Source: Gallionella sp. | GTDB lineage: Bacteria; Pseudomonadota; Gammaproteobacteria; Burkholderiales; Gallionellaceae | NCBI GenBank assembly: GCA_004298605.1 | Contig: SCPW01000112.1 | Coordinates: 1-8,721, forward strand | Length of the DNA stretch: 8,721 nucleotides | Direction of reading: 5' to 3' | Shown: positions 1 through 6,800 of the stretch, piece by piece | Numbering within the stretch: the first letter of the stretch is position 1 | Layout of the letters: each line of letters begins with the position of its first letter | Made by a program: the position numbers and the translations under genes | Notes under the pieces: model-generated | What the model was told of the DNA's origin: nothing | Seen by the model: the letters and a program-made list of their open reading frames with translations, nothing else | The model's database searches: none

Positions 1-54
1 TCTCACCCCCAGCCCCTCTCCCGCCTGCGGGAGAGGGGGGTTGCCCTTCTCACC
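1..54. repeat. REP-like palindromic repeat within the coding frame
   Basis: CCCCTCTCCCGC at 13-24 and GCGGGAGAGGGG at 27-38 form a perfect 12-bp inverted repeat with a 2-nt loop. It is flanked by a 7-bp direct repeat TCTCACC at 1-7 and 48-54. The core resembles the dispersed CCCTCTCCCGC-type palindromes common in proteobacterial intergenic regions. Here it lies in an open minus-strand frame and encodes a Gly/Pro-rich stretch ([18 protein letters not shown]) after a normal-looking helical region. The element may extend beyond the window. Confidence 0.7.
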
Positions 55-1950
55 TGATAGAGCGAGACCATGAGGAATTTGTGCCAGCGGCGCATCCAGA
101 TTATCCAGCAACCATTGCCAGCGCACCCGCACCTCCGCCAGCAATTGTCTGGCGTCCTGCGCGCGGTTGCCGAGCAATTCCGCATCGCCGAGCTGCTCGT
201 CATCCTGGTAATGCAGCGGCAACTCACCGGCAAAAAACTCGTCGAGCGCGTCCAGCAGTTTGAGCTTGTTTTGTAGCGACAACTCGATGTTGATGCGCTC
301 CACGCCATCGCAATAATCGCCCATGCGCGGCAGCGGGATCACCACGTCTTCATTGACCTTGAAGGCATTGGTGTGTTTGGCGATCGCGGCGGTGCGCGCG
401 CGATCCAGCCAGAATTTTTTGCGCGCTTCGGCCGACACCGCGATGAAGCCTTCGCCGCTGCGCAAGTTGGCGAGGCGCACGATTTCCGAAGCCGCCCGCG
501 CCGCCGCATCCGCGTCATCGCTGACCACATCGGCGATCAGTATCATCTTCGGGCGTGTGCCGCGCTTGGATTTGGCGGCATAGCCGACGGCCTTGAGATA
601 ACGCTCGTCGAGATGCTCCAGCCCGGCCAGGAAAACAGGGGAAGGGGGAAGGGAGAAGGGGGAAGGGGGTGAGCTGCGGCTGTCGAATAGCGAAGTGATT
701 TCGACGATGGCGGGCACGGCTTCGCGCACCTGGCCGAAAAATTCCAGGCACACGGTGCGGGTGTGCTGATGTGCGCGGTGCAGGATAAAACGCGCCGAGG
801 TGATAATGCCGTCGCAGCCTTCCTTCTGGATGCCCGGCAAGCCGGACAGAAATTTATCCGTCACGTCCTTACCCAGCCCGGCCTTGCGGAACGCGCTGCC
901 GGGAATATCCAAAATTTCCGGCGCACCGTGCGGCGTCTTACCGTCCATTTCAAAACGGCTGATGCGGAAGCTGGCCGTGGCGGTATTGTGTATCTTGCCT
1001 AGGTTGTGGTCCAGCCGCTCGACTTCCATCCACAGCCCGTCCGGCGTGACCATGCGCCATGAAGCGAGGTTGTCCAGCGCCGTGCCCCACAACACCGCTT
1101 TTTTGCCGCCAGCGTTCATCGACACGTTGCCGCCGATGCACGAGGCATCCGCCGAAGTCGGATCGACCGCAAACACCAGATTGTTATTTTCGGCAGCTTC
1201 CATCACCCGGCGCGTCACCGCGCCCGCGCCGCAGCGTATCGTGGCATACGGCTGGCTCAGGCCGGGCAGCACGAGGTGTTCCACGCCGGAAATCGCATCC
1301 AGTTTCTCGGTGTTAATGACGGCGGAAAATTTATCCAGCGGCACGGCGCCGCCGGTGTAACCGGTCCCACCACCGCGCGGAATGATAGTCAGCTTGAGCT
1401 CGATACAAGCGCGCACCAGTGCTGCGATTTCCTGTTCCGAGTCGGGATGCAACACCACGAACGGATACTCCACGCGCCAGTCGGTCGCGTCCGTCACATG
1501 CGATACGCGCGCCAAACCGTCGAACTGGATATTGTCGCGGTGCGTGATGCGCGACAGCTCGCGCAACACTCGTTTGCGCAACTGTAAAGTTTGCTCGAAT
1601 TCGGCGGCAAACTGATCGACCGCCACGGTAGCGAGTTCGAGCAGGCGTTTTACTTTCGTATTCCCCTGACGGCGCGCTTCGATCGCATTCAAACGATGGT
1701 GCAACGCGCCGATCAAAGCCTCGCGCCGCTTGCGGTTGCCGAGCAAATCGTCCAGCAAATACGGGTTGCGCGCCAGCACCCAGATGTCGCCCAACACCTC
1801 GTAGAGCATCTGCGCGGAACGCCCGGTGCGACGCTCTTCGCGCAAGGTATTGATGATGTCCCACGCCTCGTCGCCGAGAAGACGCAAAACGATCTCGCGG
1901 TCGGAAAACGAAGTGTAGTTATAAGGGATTTCGCGCAAACGTGCAGTCAT
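1..1950 (-). CDS. FAD/FMN-binding oxidoreductase, DUF3683 type (N-terminal part, runs off left edge)
   Basis: The minus-strand frame is open from ATG at 1950 to the window edge (650 codons), so the C-terminus is not visible. An in-frame TAA at 1983-1981 and no ATG in between make 1950 the likely start; a weak GAGAG lies 4 nt before it. Residues 1-150 (beginning [20 protein letters not shown]) match my memory of the DUF3683 domain. A PCMH-type FAD-binding domain follows: [11 protein letters not shown] at residues 191-201 is the pyrophosphate-binding loop, and [20 protein letters not shown] at 263-282 is the second conserved FAD stretch. FAD-oxidase C-terminal-type sequence follows (for example [20 protein letters not shown]). 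Family members are usually about 1,250-1,300 residues, with 4Fe-4S and cysteine-rich domains at the C-terminus, so about half is seen here. They are probably cytoplasmic or membrane-associated 2-hydroxyacid (D-lactate/glycolate-like) dehydrogenases; the substrate is not known. Residues 427-438 and roughly 632-650 are encoded by repeats (see separate entries). Confidence 0.85.
   Translation of the reverse strand, partial: MTARLREIPYNYTSFSDREIVLRLLGDEAWDIINTLREERRTGRSAQMLYEVLGDIWVLARNPYLLDDLLGNRKRREALIGALHHRLNAIEARRQGNTKVKRLLELATVAVDQFAAEFEQTLQLRKRVLRELSRITHRDNIQFDGLARVSHVTDATDWRVEYPFVVLHPDSEQEIAALVRACIELKLTIIPRGGGTGYTGGAVPLDKFSAVINTEKLDAISGVEHLVLPGLSQPYATIRCGAGAVTRRVMEAAENNNLVFAVDPTSADASCIGGNVSMNAGGKKAVLWGTALDNLASWRMVTPDGLWMEVERLDHNLGKIHNTATASFRISRFEMDGKTPHGAPEILDIPGSAFRKAGLGKDVTDKFLSGLPGIQKEGCDGIITSARFILHRAHQHTRTVCLEFFGQVREAVPAIVEITSLFDSRSSPPSPFSLPPSPVFLAGLEHLDERYLKAVGYAAKSKRGTRPKMILIADVVSDDADAAARAASEIVRLANLRSGEGFIAVSAEARKKFWLDRARTAAIAKHTNAFKVNEDVVIPLPRMGDYCDGVERINIELSLQNKLKLLDALDEFFAGELPLHYQDDEQLGDAELLGNRAQDARQLLAEVRVRWQWLLDNLDAPLAQIPHGLALSGEKGNPPLPQAGEGLGVR
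638..672. repeat. 7-bp tandem repeat inside the oxidoreductase gene
   Basis: The plus strand reads GGGGAAG, GGGGAAG, GGAGAAG, GGGGAAG and a degenerate GGGGTGA, five consecutive heptamers. On the coding (minus) strand it gives a Ser/Pro/Phe-rich stretch [13 protein letters not shown] around residues 426-438. This sits between SLFDSR and VFLAGLEHL, which I would expect to be nearly adjacent in family members. The frame stays open through the tract. Confidence 0.8.
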
Positions 1951-1977
1951 GGTGCTCTCTGGCTCAACAAGACGAGT

Positions 1978-1983
1978 ATTTTA
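1978..1983 (-). promoter_or_regulatory. Candidate -10 element for the oxidoreductase gene
   Basis: TAAAAT on the minus strand lies 27 nt before the ATG at 1950, which would give a leader of about 20 nt. The hexamer 17 nt upstream (TCGAGC) matches the -35 consensus at only three of six positions, so this is a weak sigma-70-like call made by eye. Confidence 0.35.
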
Positions 1984-2060
1984 CCCGAATGCGGGATGCG
2001 GCTCGACCCCCAGCAGAGGATAGAAAAAACTGAGACCAGTCTTTGGGGGATGGGGCTATT

Positions 2061-2077
2061 CTCAAGGTGGTCTTGAG
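2061..2077. repeat. Inverted repeat CTCAAG-N5-CTTGAG
   Basis: A perfect 6-bp inverted repeat with a 5-nt centre lies near the point where base composition drops. No T-run follows on either strand, so it is not a typical intrinsic terminator. It could be a protein-binding site or chance. Confidence 0.4.
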
Positions 2078-2111
2078 CTGTAGAAGAAAATGATAGCTCC
2101 AATACGCAATT

Positions 2112-2127
2112 GCCAAGGCATCTTGGC
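2112..2127. repeat. Inverted repeat GCCAAG-GCAT-CTTGGC
   Basis: A perfect 6-bp stem with a 4-nt loop lies about 230 bp upstream of the ATPase start. No poly-T follows. Its function is unknown; a regulatory site for the downstream operon is possible but unsupported. Confidence 0.4.
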
Positions 2128-2344
2128 TGTTGAGTTTATGAAGTTCTGCTTTATGGTGGTAATTTGAGTAATGCCTAGAACCGCAGTGTGCCAATAAGCG
2201 ACGCTCAAGGTTGAAAACACGACGCCAGAAAGCTGTCGTTCGCGAAGCCTATCGAGGCATAGCATATGGTCAGTCTTTGTAAAAACGGACAGTCATCCGC
2301 GCCGAACCTGATTTACCGCAGGTGAGCAAGAAGATAGAATGCGG

Positions 2345-2350
2345 CAGGGA
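2345..2350 (+). promoter_or_regulatory. Ribosome binding site deciding the ATPase start
   Basis: AGGGAG lies 5 nt before the ATG at 2357. It is much stronger than anything before the upstream in-frame ATG at 2339, which it falls within by only a few codons. This supports MPRADLIVNL as the true N-terminus. Confidence 0.6.
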
Positions 2351-2356
2351 GAATTT

Positions 2357-3331
2357 ATGCCAAGAGCCGATTTAATCGTTAATCTTGTTCGTGCTGGCAC
2401 ACAAGGCGACCAAGGCTTGTTCAGGTCTACCGTCGAAGCCATCGCAGCTGAGGAACGCGCAAAGCATCACAACCTGTTAGCGAATCGGTTGGAGGAGAAC
2501 TTGCGCACTGCTAACACTCGCCCAAAATCTGCCGAAGTAGTCAGAAGTTTTGATGGTGGTCATGGTGGGCTTCTCTATGAGATTGAACCGCGCCGTACAC
2601 TCGATTCGGTATTGCTGCCGGATGAAGTAAGCCAATCTATAAAGGAATTGGTTGAGGAGCAACAGCGGCGCGATATTCTGCGCTCTTACGGCCTTGAACC
2701 TCGTCATCGACTGCTACTTTCTGGCCCACCTGGCAATGGCAAAACAACATTAGCTGAAGCGGTTGCCTACGAGTTAATGGCTCCGCTGTTCGTAGTGCGC
2801 TATGAGGCAGTTATCGGAAGCTTTCTGGGGGAAACCAGCAGCCGTTTGAAGCGGCTGTTTGATTTTGTTCGTACCCACCAGTGTGTGCTGTTCTTTGACG
2901 AGTTTGATACGCTGGGTAAAGAGCGTGGAGACACGCATGAGACCGGAGAAATCAAGAGAGTCGTCAGCTCCCTCTTGCTCCAAATTGATTCTTTGCCAAG
3001 TCATGTAGTGGTGGTCACGGCTACAAATCATGCCGAACTATTGGATCGGGCTGTGTGGCGTCGTTTTCAGTTGCGTCTCAATATGCCAACGCCAACCTTG
3101 GAACAAAAAACAAAATGGTTTTCCCGCTTCGAGGAGCAGATTGGTCAACGCCTTGGTCTAACGCCAAAGACATTGGCAACACGACTGAAGGATGCGAACT
3201 TTTCCGATCTGGAAGAATTTTGCCAAGACATCCATCGTCGCTATGTGCTTGCAATGCCTGACGGCAATCTGCGTGCCATCATCAATGATAGGTTGGCGCA
3301 TTGGCAAAATCGCGTTCAGCCCAACGCATAA
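2357..3331 (+). CDS. ietA: AAA+ ATPase of an IetA/IetS-type ATPase-protease module
   Basis: This is a 324-residue cytoplasmic AAA+ ATPase. The start at 2357 is preferred over the ATG at 2339 (six codons upstream) because AGGGAG lies 5 nt before it, while 2339 has a poor site. Residues 1-100 form an N-terminal region rich in charged helices (AEERAKHHNLLANRLEENL). The AAA core shows Walker A GPPGNGKT at 123-130, Walker B FFDEFD at 179-184, sensor-1 Asn224 in ATNH, and a candidate arginine finger in WRRF (Arg235/236). A helical lid reaches the C-terminus. All ATP hydrolysis residues are present, so it should be active. The subtilisin-like protease gene starts 24 bp downstream, so the two are very likely co-transcribed. 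In the IetAS system described from a Ti plasmid, the ATPase acts as the antitoxin to the protease; related pairs are reported as anti-phage. The family assignment rests on motifs and gene pairing, not on an alignment. Confidence 0.85.
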   Translation: MPRADLIVNLVRAGTQGDQGLFRSTVEAIAAEERAKHHNLLANRLEENLRTANTRPKSAEVVRSFDGGHGGLLYEIEPRRTLDSVLLPDEVSQSIKELVEEQQRRDILRSYGLEPRHRLLLSGPPGNGKTTLAEAVAYELMAPLFVVRYEAVIGSFLGETSSRLKRLFDFVRTHQCVLFFDEFDTLGKERGDTHETGEIKRVVSSLLLQIDSLPSHVVVVTATNHAELLDRAVWRRFQLRLNMPTPTLEQKTKWFSRFEEQIGQRLGLTPKTLATRLKDANFSDLEEFCQDIHRRYVLAMPDGNLRAIINDRLAHWQNRVQPNA

Positions 3332-3355
3332 TCCGGCAACAACAAGGGGGCACGG

Positions 3356-5911
3356 ATGAGCGAACAGCAACTACCTTTACTTCTCTTTCCTCGCCCCACC
3401 TCCACGAGTAAAGATAAAAGACCTCCCCCTCGGCCAACGCTACAACTTCCTTCCGCTGATCGTCAACAAGAACGGCTAGGGCCAAAATTTACGACGCTTC
3501 AAGCGACCTTCGATGCTCAGCGAATTCAGTTGCAGGAAATGGCCCCGCAGGACGAACCTGAACTCGTAGTCGTATTTGAAACCATCGGTTCGATTAGCAG
3601 CTTCGTGGGTGCTGTAAAACGCATAGATGGACTTGAGTGGTTGCTGGAAGCTGATGAGCTTGATATAGAACCGGACGATGATTTTTATGACACAGGGAAG
3701 CCGGAAAAATCCTTATCAGGAAACCTTTTTCTGCTGGGCACTAATCGTCAGGCACTGATTGAAATCATTAGCCTATGGACAAGCTATCAAAGCGATCCGA
3801 CAGCCAAATTCGATCACGGCTTTGGAGCATGGAAGGAGGTGTTCAAACATTTGCGGGATGTTCGATTCTGGGGGGCTCGGGATCGTCTTGGGCAGGACAT
3901 CATTCAATACTGGCAGAATCATCTGGACGCAGGTGATGATCTCATCCGCTTTGAGATTGAAGCATGGTATTTCGCATCACCAGAGAAGAATCAGAAAGCC
4001 TCAGAGGAACTCACACGCTTGGTTACAGCACAAGGCGGGAGAGTTCTGCGAAGCGCACTGATTGAAGAAGTTGCATATCACGGCTTTTTGGTAGAATTAT
4101 CTGCCACTGGTGTGCGCAGTCTATTGAGCACTTCCCCTCCCGCACTTGCCTTGTCAGATCGTGTGATGTTTTTCCGGCCATGTGGTCAGGCAATTGCACC
4201 ACGCACTGAAGACGAAAATAATTTACCGGCAGGTAGTCCACCCTCTCAGCCAGTTTCTGGCAACCCCGTAGTTGCTTTACTTGATGGGTTGCCTTTGCAA
4301 AATCACCCTATGCTAAACGGTCGGTTGATGATCGACGATCCTGAAGAATGGGAGAGTACTTACGAGGCCAGCGACCGTGTACACGGGACAGCAATGGCCT
4401 CACTGATTGCACTTGGCGAATTGGATGGCCCCAAGCAACCCCTTCGCAAGCCAATTTATGTGCGACCTATCATGCGTCCTGACCCGGAAGACACAAGCTT
4501 ACCCAGAACCGAATCGACACCGCACGATGTCTTGTTGATCGATCTAGTTCATCGCGCAGTTCGCAGGATGTTCGAGGGTGAAGGTGACGCTCCCTCGTCC
4601 GCACTAACAGTGAGAGTCATCAATCTTTCCCTTGGAGATTTGCAGCGACCATTCGATAGATCATTATCGCCGTGGGCGCGATTATTAGACTGGCTGTCTT
4701 ACCGATACCGCGTTTTGTTTGTAGTCAGCGCTGGCAACGTGGCCTCTGACTTGGTGTTAAACACCCCTCGTGAAACGCTATCAACCCTTCCGCTTGAAGA
4801 GCGTCAACGCTTAGCATTGGAATCGCTGTTCGCTGAATCTGTAAATCGGCGGCTTCTGTCTCCGGCGGAAGCAATCAATGTCATCACTGTTGGAGCGGTT
4901 CATACCGACTCTTCAAGATCAGCGACTATTCCCACACGCCATGATTTATTCCCTGATCGCGGAGTGTCGCCTTACTCGTGCATTGGTCATGGATTCCGAC
5001 GTGCAATTAAGCCAGAAATCGTGTTGCCGGGAGGCCGAATTCTGTATAAAGAAAACCATATACCTCCCGGCAATACAGAGGTTAGTACGGTCAATACTCC
5101 GAGAGCACCCGGTCACCTTGTAGCTACGCCACCCAATGCTCTTGGCAACAACACGAAATATACAAGTGGTACAAGCAATGCCGCCGCTTTAGCCAGCCGA
5201 GGCGCAGCACAAGCGTTTGACGTAATTGATGCACTTCGTGCAGGGAATCCGCAATCGCTACCCGAAAGATTTGATGCTGTATTGTTAAAGGCGCTACTCA
5301 CTCATGGGGCTGATTGGGGTGATCTTGAGCATCAGATACTTGCGGCACGCCCCGATATTGCTGATCGAAGAAAACAACAGGACTTTATCGCTAGGTTCGT
5401 CGGCTATGGGCTGGCAGATATTGACCGAGCATTAACGTGTACTGAGCAACGAGCAACGTTGATTGGTGTTGGCGAGCTGAAAGATGGTGAAGCTCTAGAA
5501 TTCCGAGCCCCTATGCCGCCTTGCTTAAGTGCCAAAACGATCAAACGTCGCCTGACAATTACCTTGGCATGGTTAACGCCAGTTAATGTGCGCAATTCGA
5601 AATACCGCTCTGCAAGATTGTGGATCAATCCGCCAAGTGATGAGTTCGGCGTGTCGCGAGTAAATTACCAGTGGCAGCACGTACAGCGCGGAACATTGCA
5701 GCATGAGATATTGGAGGGCGAGAATGCACTTGCCTTTGCCGATGGCAATGAGGTGGTCTTCAAAGTTAATTGCAGCGAGGACGGGGGAAAGCTCCCCGAC
5801 CCCGTGCCATTCGCATTGTGTGTTTCGCTGGAAGTCGCAGAGGGCATTGAGCTTCCGATTTACCAACAAATTCGAGACCGCGTATCTGTCAGAGTTGGGG
5901 TGCAGTCATAA
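3356..5911 (+). CDS. ietS: Subtilisin-like (S8) serine protease, IetS-type toxin/effector
   Basis: This is an 851-residue protein with AAGGGGG about 5 nt before its ATG. The catalytic set of family S8 is complete: Asp310 (VVALLDGLP), His343 (DRVHGTAMA), oxyanion Asn461 (VVSAGN) and Ser607 (YTSGTSNAAA). No signal peptide or membrane segment is seen, so it should act in the cytoplasm, unlike most subtilisins. Residues 1-300 are non-catalytic. They include a Trp-rich stretch (WKEVFKHLRDVRFWGARDRL, about 159-178) and an alpha/beta segment at about 198-276 whose layout resembles a subtilisin prodomain. From about residue 700 a beta-rich C-terminal domain follows (RRLTITLAWLTPVN), as in many subtilases. 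It lies 24 bp after the AAA ATPase gene. In the IetAS pair the protease is the toxic component held in check by the ATPase; what releases it is not known from the sequence. Its targets are unknown. No frameshift or missing key residue is seen. Confidence 0.87.
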   Translation: MSEQQLPLLLFPRPTSTSKDKRPPPRPTLQLPSADRQQERLGPKFTTLQATFDAQRIQLQEMAPQDEPELVVVFETIGSISSFVGAVKRIDGLEWLLEADELDIEPDDDFYDTGKPEKSLSGNLFLLGTNRQALIEIISLWTSYQSDPTAKFDHGFGAWKEVFKHLRDVRFWGARDRLGQDIIQYWQNHLDAGDDLIRFEIEAWYFASPEKNQKASEELTRLVTAQGGRVLRSALIEEVAYHGFLVELSATGVRSLLSTSPPALALSDRVMFFRPCGQAIAPRTEDENNLPAGSPPSQPVSGNPVVALLDGLPLQNHPMLNGRLMIDDPEEWESTYEASDRVHGTAMASLIALGELDGPKQPLRKPIYVRPIMRPDPEDTSLPRTESTPHDVLLIDLVHRAVRRMFEGEGDAPSSALTVRVINLSLGDLQRPFDRSLSPWARLLDWLSYRYRVLFVVSAGNVASDLVLNTPRETLSTLPLEERQRLALESLFAESVNRRLLSPAEAINVITVGAVHTDSSRSATIPTRHDLFPDRGVSPYSCIGHGFRRAIKPEIVLPGGRILYKENHIPPGNTEVSTVNTPRAPGHLVATPPNALGNNTKYTSGTSNAAALASRGAAQAFDVIDALRAGNPQSLPERFDAVLLKALLTHGADWGDLEHQILAARPDIADRRKQQDFIARFVGYGLADIDRALTCTEQRATLIGVGELKDGEALEFRAPMPPCLSAKTIKRRLTITLAWLTPVNVRNSKYRSARLWINPPSDEFGVSRVNYQWQHVQRGTLQHEILEGENALAFADGNEVVFKVNCSEDGGKLPDPVPFALCVSLEVAEGIELPIYQQIRDRVSVRVGVQS

Positions 5912-5916
5912 CTTGA

Positions 5917-5929
5917 CTTGCACTGCAAG
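5917..5929. repeat. Palindrome CTTGCA-C-TGCAAG
   Basis: A perfect 13-bp odd palindrome starts 6 nt after the protease stop codon. It has the same CTTG-N5-CAAG shape as the palindrome at 5976-5988. Confidence 0.5.
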
Positions 5930-5937
5930 GAGCTTAG

Positions 5938-5970
5938 TGATCGAGTAGATTTTGGGAAAATGCTCGATCA
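5938..5970. terminator. Hairpin downstream of the protease gene, possible terminator
   Basis: TGATCGAG (5938-5945) pairs perfectly with CTCGATCA (5963-5970). Inside it a second stem ATTTT/AAAAT closes a GGG loop, giving a two-tier hairpin. It lies 27 bp past the protease stop, where a terminator would be expected. There is no following T-run, so intrinsic termination is uncertain; mRNA 3'-end protection or a DNA-level site are alternatives. Confidence 0.4.
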
Positions 5971-5975
5971 TCTGC

Positions 5976-5988
5976 CTTGTGGCACAAG
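5976..5988. repeat. Palindrome CTTGTG-G-CACAAG
   Basis: A perfect 13-bp odd palindrome lies 59 bp (start to start) from the CTTGCACTGCAAG palindrome, with the 33-bp hairpin between them. Both share the CTTG...CAAG ends. Confidence 0.5.
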
Positions 5989-6180
5989 CCAAGAATTACG
6001 ACGCATCACCAAAGCTGACGGCCATCATAGCCTGCAATGTGTCGATTGCCGATAGTCACGAAGTTCAGGTTCCGGGCAGTGAAAAAATCTGTGATTGGTT
6101 CGTTTCTGCGAGGGGATCTGGGGTGCTTGTTACAGACTTTATTTTTTCAACCCCAGCAATGCGGATAAAATCCTGACCAT
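5989..6180. other. Spacer between the protease module and thpR
   Basis: No convincing gene is seen here. A 74-codon plus-strand frame from 5952 has no ribosome site and no recognisable motif. An inverted repeat CTGGGGT (6118-6124) / ACCCCAG (6150-6156) surrounds a T-rich run, and the candidate thpR -10 element follows. Base composition returns to that of the GC-rich flank after about 6180. Confidence 0.5.
6166..6171 (+). promoter_or_regulatory. Candidate -10 element for thpR
   Basis: TAAAAT lies only 9 nt before the thpR ATG, in the context GCGGATAAAATCC. The -35 region is a poor match (a T-run at about 6142-6148). If this is the promoter, the transcript would start almost at the initiation codon. 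Confidence 0.35.
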
Positions 6181-6744
6181 ATGTGCAAGCAAACTGACAA
6201 CCCCACCGCACGGGTATTCTTTGCACTGTGGCCGACAACCGCCGAACGCGGGCAGTTGGCGGCATGGCAGACGCCGCTGCACCATCTGTGCGGCGGTCGC
6301 GCCATGAGCGGCGAAACATTGCATGGCACACTGGTATTTATCGGCGATATTGAGTCGTCCAGACTTGAAGCATTACAACTGGCGGCGCAGGAAGTGAACG
6401 GGGAAAGTTTCGGGTTATGTTTCGATGCCGCGCATTACTGGGGGCACAATCACATCGTCCATGCCGCACCCGGCCATCTGCCGCAGCAACTGGCGCAACT
6501 GGTCGAGGCGCTGGAGCAGAGTCTGGCCAGGCATCGTTTCAAATTCGACCGGCGCGATTACAAGCCCCACGTCACGTTATTGCGCAATGCGCGCTGGACG
6601 GATGCGCCGTTGCCCGCAATGTCACCGGTGCGCTGGCAGATAAAGGATTTCGCACTGGTGCAATCCGTGCCCCGGGATGGGTTGCCGGGCTACAGCGTGC
6701 TGGCGAGGTTTCCGCTGGGAGAGGCCCCAACAAAACCCCCATGA
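6181..6744 (+). CDS. thpR: RNA 2',3'-cyclic phosphodiesterase ThpR (2H family)
   Basis: This 187-residue protein has the normal length and order of the ThpR/LigT family. RVFFALWP at residues 11-18 is the typical first strand. The two catalytic HxTx motifs are present: H48-G-T50-L in TLHGTLVFIG, and H130-V-T132-L in YKPHVTLLR. In this family they hydrolyse 2',3'-cyclic phosphate ends of RNA to 2'-phosphomonoesters; a weak reverse 2'-5' ligation is known for E. coli LigT. It is cytoplasmic. The start at 6181 has no Shine-Dalgarno sequence; the tail before the first strand is about ten residues longer than usual, but no better in-frame ATG is available before that strand. Stop TGA is at 6742-6744. 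It is transcribed toward the pilY1-like gene and away from the oxidoreductase, and is a housekeeping-type neighbour rather than part of the defence cassette. Confidence 0.88.
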   Translation: MCKQTDNPTARVFFALWPTTAERGQLAAWQTPLHHLCGGRAMSGETLHGTLVFIGDIESSRLEALQLAAQEVNGESFGLCFDAAHYWGHNHIVHAAPGHLPQQLAQLVEALEQSLARHRFKFDRRDYKPHVTLLRNARWTDAPLPAMSPVRWQIKDFALVQSVPRDGLPGYSVLARFPLGEAPTKPP

Positions 6745-6800
6745 CCTTGCGGGGCACGGGGCTGGAATGTGTGATTTCAAAGGCCAGAAGCACCTACGGT
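6745..6800. other. Convergent gap between thpR and pilY1
   Basis: A 56-bp gap separates two converging genes, where a two-way terminator would be expected. Only loose runs of G and C are seen (GGGGC-type segments near 6750-6760); no stem followed by a T-run could be identified. Confidence 0.4.

Larger units (their letters stand above)
1951..2356. other. AT-richer spacer before the AAA ATPase gene, no gene seen
   Basis: This 406-bp stretch separates the minus-strand oxidoreductase from the plus-strand ATPase. From about 2080 it is clearly AT-richer than the left flank (25/60 GC at 2101-2160). It holds the candidate oxidoreductase promoter and two small perfect inverted repeats. Short minus-strand frames exist around 1964-2265 but overlap each other, lack convincing ribosome sites and match no family I recognise. 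No clear promoter for the downstream operon could be picked out. Confidence 0.6.

Noticed and set aside
1..672. Reading the oxidoreductase as a pseudogene broken by repeats
   Set aside because: The frame is unbroken from 1950 to position 1 through both repeats, and family-like sequence continues on both sides of the tandem repeat, so no disruption is visible inside the window.
1..672. CRISPR array from the repeats at the left edge
   Set aside because: The repeats are a 7-bp tandem tract and a single palindrome; there are no regularly spaced direct repeats with unique spacers and no cas genes.
1331..1864. Minus-strand frame of 177 codons rich in Arg and Ala
   Set aside because: It is a different frame within the oxidoreductase gene, whose own frame holds the DUF3683-like and FAD-binding motifs. 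It is a shadow of a GC-rich gene.
1964..2265. Two overlapping minus-strand frames of 67 and 76 codons in the spacer before the ATPase gene
   Set aside because: They overlap in different frames, lack clear ribosome sites, show no motif I recognise, and one runs into the oxidoreductase promoter region. A decayed gene remnant cannot be excluded.
2339..2356. Upstream ATG as the start of the ATPase gene
   Set aside because: The strong AGGGAG site lies between the two ATGs at the right distance for the second, and the residues after 2357 look like the usual family N-terminus.
6118..6156. CTGGGGT/ACCCCAG inverted repeat as a terminator for the protease operon
   Set aside because: The T-run lies inside a 25-nt loop rather than after the stem, and the site is more than 200 bp past the protease stop.
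5952..6176. Plus-strand frame of 74 codons between the protease and thpR genes
   Set aside because: It starts inside the two-tier hairpin, has no ribosome site and gives no recognisable protein.
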